35,253 nt of DNA from Oscillospiraceae bacterium. GTDB taxonomy: Bacteria > Bacillota > Clostridia > Oscillospirales > Oscillospiraceae. The position numbers and the translations under genes were made by a program. The DNA is taken from assembly GCA_020025345.1 (NCBI GenBank), contig JAHHSH010000010.1:1-35253 (forward strand). Direction: 5' to 3'. Position 1 is the stretch's first letter. Each line of letters opens with the position of its first letter. The notes beneath the pieces are model-generated. The model saw nothing but the letters and a program-made list of their open reading frames with translations, was not told the origin of the DNA and made no database searches. Below, one piece after another: positions 33,786 to 35,253 of this stretch.

Positions 33786-34037
33786 TCAGCTGTCAAGCTC
33801 TTTCTTCAATTCCTTTAAGCATTTCGGGCAGATATTCTTTCCCTTGAATACCACCACATTCTTAACGCTGTCACAGAAAATACAGCTCGGCCGATACTTC
33901 TTCAGGACAATAGACGCGCCATCCACATAGATTTCCAGTGCCTCTTTTTCTTCGATATCCAACGTCCGGCGCAGCTCAATGGGCAGAACGATTCGTCCCA
34001 ACTCGTCTACCTTTCTCACAATCCCAGTAGATTTCAC
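33786..34037 (-). CDS. AbrB/SpoVT-family transcriptional regulator with zinc knuckle
   Basis: The 83-residue product has an N-terminal swapped-hairpin DNA-binding domain (STGIVRKVDELGRIVLPIEL, RRTLDIEEKEALEIYVDG) typical of AbrB-like regulators of stationary phase and sporulation. Its C-terminal half carries Cys52, Cys55, Cys70 and Cys73, a likely zinc knuckle that Bacillus AbrB lacks. The start is a GTG at 34037 with AGGAG 7 nt upstream. It is convergent with rsmI, as abrB is in Bacillus, and divergent from spmA. Its targets are not visible; the neighbouring spmA region is one candidate. Confidence 0.92.
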   Translation of the reverse strand: MKSTGIVRKVDELGRIVLPIELRRTLDIEEKEALEIYVDGASIVLKKYRPSCIFCDSVKNVVVFKGKNICPKCLKELKKELDS

Positions 34038-34081
34038 GGTATGTCTCCTATCCTCTCTCCCGGTTTACTGTTTGTTTTTTT

Positions 34082-34110
34082 ATTATGCGCCTTTTTTCTT
34101 TCCATGTCAA
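34082..34110 (-). promoter_or_regulatory. Promoter of the AbrB-like gene
   Basis: A perfect TTGACA (34105-34110), a 17-nt spacer and CATAAT (34082-34087) on the minus strand, with a leader of about 38 nt. Confidence 0.82.
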
Positions 34111-34141
34111 CATTTTCCCGCTAATTTCACGCGCAGTTGTG

Positions 34142-34172
34142 TGATATTATATGTATGTACTGTGCATATAGT
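34142..34172 (+). promoter_or_regulatory. Possible sigma-E-type promoter of spmAB
   Basis: TGATATT (34142-34148) and CATATAGT (34165-34172) each differ from the Bacillus sigma-E consensus at one position, but the 16-nt spacing is one more than the usual 13-15. No convincing sigma-A pair fits. The spm genes are mother-cell genes in Bacillus, which is why this reading is preferred; confidence is limited. Confidence 0.35.
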
Positions 34173-34192
34173 GCAATATAGGAGGCGATCAC

Positions 34193-34771
34193 ATGGCTTT
34201 AACATGGATTTGGACAGGAATGGTTTTACTATCGGTGCTCTTCGGCATAGGAAACGGCACCCTTGCCGACGTGGGGCAGGCGGCATTAGAGGGGGCATCC
34301 TCCGCCGTAGAGCTGGCGTTGGGCATGGCAGGTGCCATGTGCCTTTGGAACGCCGTGATGGAACTGATGCGCCGCTGCGGTCTGGCAGATGCCCTCGCCC
34401 GTATTTTTCGCCCGCTGCTGCGGCGGCTGCTGCCCCAAGCCAGCCGGGACAAGGAGACGCTCTCCGCCGTATCGGCCAATGTGTCGGCCAATCTGCTGGG
34501 ACTGGGAAACGCTGCGACCCCCTTGGGCATCCAGGCGGCGCAGCGGATGGCGGTGGGCTGCAACGGGACAGCCACGGATGAACTGTGCCGCCTCGTGGTG
34601 TTGAATACAGCCTCCATTCAACTTCTGCCCACCACCGTATCCGGCATCCGTGCCGCCTGCGGCTCTGCCGCACCGATGGATATTTTACCGGCGGTGTGGC
34701 TGACCTCGCTCCTGTCGGTGACGGCAGGTCTGACGGCGGCACGGGTTTTGCAGGCGGTATGGAGGGATTGA
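34193..34771 (+). CDS. spmA: Spore maturation protein SpmA
   Basis: SpmA and SpmB are membrane proteins needed for full spore-core dehydration in Bacillus. The 192-residue product belongs to the nucleoside-recognition (Gate) domain family. It has hydrophobic helices at about residues 4-20, 38-58, 131-150 and 163-187 and the conserved SANVSANLLGLGNAATPLGI segment. GGAGG lies 7 nt before the ATG. spmB follows after 1 nt. The pair implies a spore-forming lineage, though the genes alone do not prove that this strain sporulates. Confidence 0.93.
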   Translation: MALTWIWTGMVLLSVLFGIGNGTLADVGQAALEGASSAVELALGMAGAMCLWNAVMELMRRCGLADALARIFRPLLRRLLPQASRDKETLSAVSANVSANLLGLGNAATPLGIQAAQRMAVGCNGTATDELCRLVVLNTASIQLLPTTVSGIRAACGSAAPMDILPAVWLTSLLSVTAGLTAARVLQAVWRD

Positions 34772-34772
34772 G

Positions 34773-35253
34773 ATGCAGCTTTCTTCATGGGTCATCCCCG
34801 CCGTGCTGGCCGGGACGGCTCTGTGCGCCCTTTTGCGGCGGGTGGACGGCTACAGCGCTCTGACGGAGGGCGCAGCACAGGGACTCACCGTCATGGTCAA
34901 AATCCTGCCGTCCCTCATTGTTCTCCTGTCCGCCACCGCCATGCTCCGCGCCTCCGGGGCGCTGCAATGGCTGACGCAGCTGCTCGCGCCCCTTCTCTCC
35001 GCCGTGGGCATCCCGCCGGAAACCATGCCCCTGCTGCTGATCCGACCCATCAGCGGCTCCGGCGCATTGGCTGTCGGAAGCGAACTGATGGCGCAATATG
35101 GGCCGGACTCCTACCTTGGGCGGGTAGCGGCGGTGATGCTGGGCTCCACGGAGACCACCTTCTACACTGTGGCCGTCTACTTCGGTACCGCCAACATCCG
35201 CCGCACACGCTACGCCATCCCGGCGGCCTTAACCGCCGACGCCGTGGGCTTTC
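34773..35253 (+). CDS. spmB: Spore maturation protein SpmB (3' end cut by the window)
   Basis: The frame opens with MQLSSWVIPAVLAGTALCAL and runs 160 codons to the window edge without a stop. It is a second Gate-domain protein with the SpmB hallmarks LLLIRPISGSGALAVGSELM and GSTETTFYTVAVYFG. The ATG begins 1 nt after the spmA stop and GGAGGG lies 6 nt upstream inside spmA, so translation is probably coupled. About 15 residues are expected to lie beyond the edge. Confidence 0.93.
   Translation, partial: MQLSSWVIPAVLAGTALCALLRRVDGYSALTEGAAQGLTVMVKILPSLIVLLSATAMLRASGALQWLTQLLAPLLSAVGIPPETMPLLLIRPISGSGALAVGSELMAQYGPDSYLGRVAAVMLGSTETTFYTVAVYFGTANIRRTRYAIPAALTADAVGF

Noticed and set aside
25564..35253. 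Foreign or mobile DNA
   Set aside because: No transposase, integrase, terminal repeats or abrupt composition change was seen. The unknown genes share codon use, promoters and terminators with their neighbours.

Overview
The window looks like a chromosomal core region of a Gram-positive, low-to-mid-GC anaerobe of the class Clostridia, most likely an Oscillospiraceae-type gut bacterium. This rests on gene content: rpsD inside the rpoA-rplQ block, a KOW protein between map and infA, archaeal-type ProRS, RNase Y-YmdB, ClpC, spmAB, an 8-cysteine clostridial ferredoxin, and GC-rich codon choice with strong GGAGG ribosome binding sites. The family-level placement is inference. No rRNA, tRNA, CRISPR array, insertion sequence or phage gene was seen.

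Layout. 1-3.8 kb: end of a possible upstream gene, an isochorismatase-fold hydrolase downstream of lexA in one unit behind a LexA box, divergent secG, a polysaccharide deacetylase with a sigma-E-like promoter, and an unknown zinc-ribbon membrane protein. 3.9-19.9 kb (minus strand): one very long S10-spc-alpha ribosomal block, rpsJ to rplQ, carrying secY, adk, map, a KOW protein, infA and rpoA. It starts at a near-perfect promoter at 19940-19968 and ends at a strong terminator at 3871-3910. 20.1-27.3 kb (minus strand): proS; then a probable operon ymdB, ybaK-like deacylase, SbcD/YhaO-like phosphoesterase and ansA; then rny. 27.3-31.7 kb: a large unknown membrane protein and clpC. 31.8-35.3 kb: ferredoxin, a TrmN6-like methyltransferase and rsmI (plus strand), an AbrB-like regulator (minus), then spmA and the start of spmB (plus, cut by the window edge).

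How the genes work together. Most of the window makes, regulates or quality-controls the translation and secretion machinery: ribosomal proteins, IF-1, RNA polymerase alpha, SecY/SecG, methionine aminopeptidase, ProRS with a nearby trans-editing-type deacylase, RsmI and RNase Y. A smaller part concerns stress (LexA, ClpC) and sporulation (spmAB, AbrB-like protein, deacetylase).

The most interesting signals are non-coding. The ribosomal block is packed with gaps of about 1-20 nt except at a few places, and those gaps fold into strong hairpins without U-tracts: 12631-12815 just before rpsH, 19168-19334 between rpsJ and rplC, and a smaller one between rpsD and rpoA. The roughly 290-nt leader before rpsJ is also structured, and the rny leader contains a hairpin plus U-run that looks like an attenuator. 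The rpsH-proximal element contains an asymmetric loop reminiscent of the S8 site in 16S helix 21. It is the best candidate here for an undescribed autoregulatory RNA.
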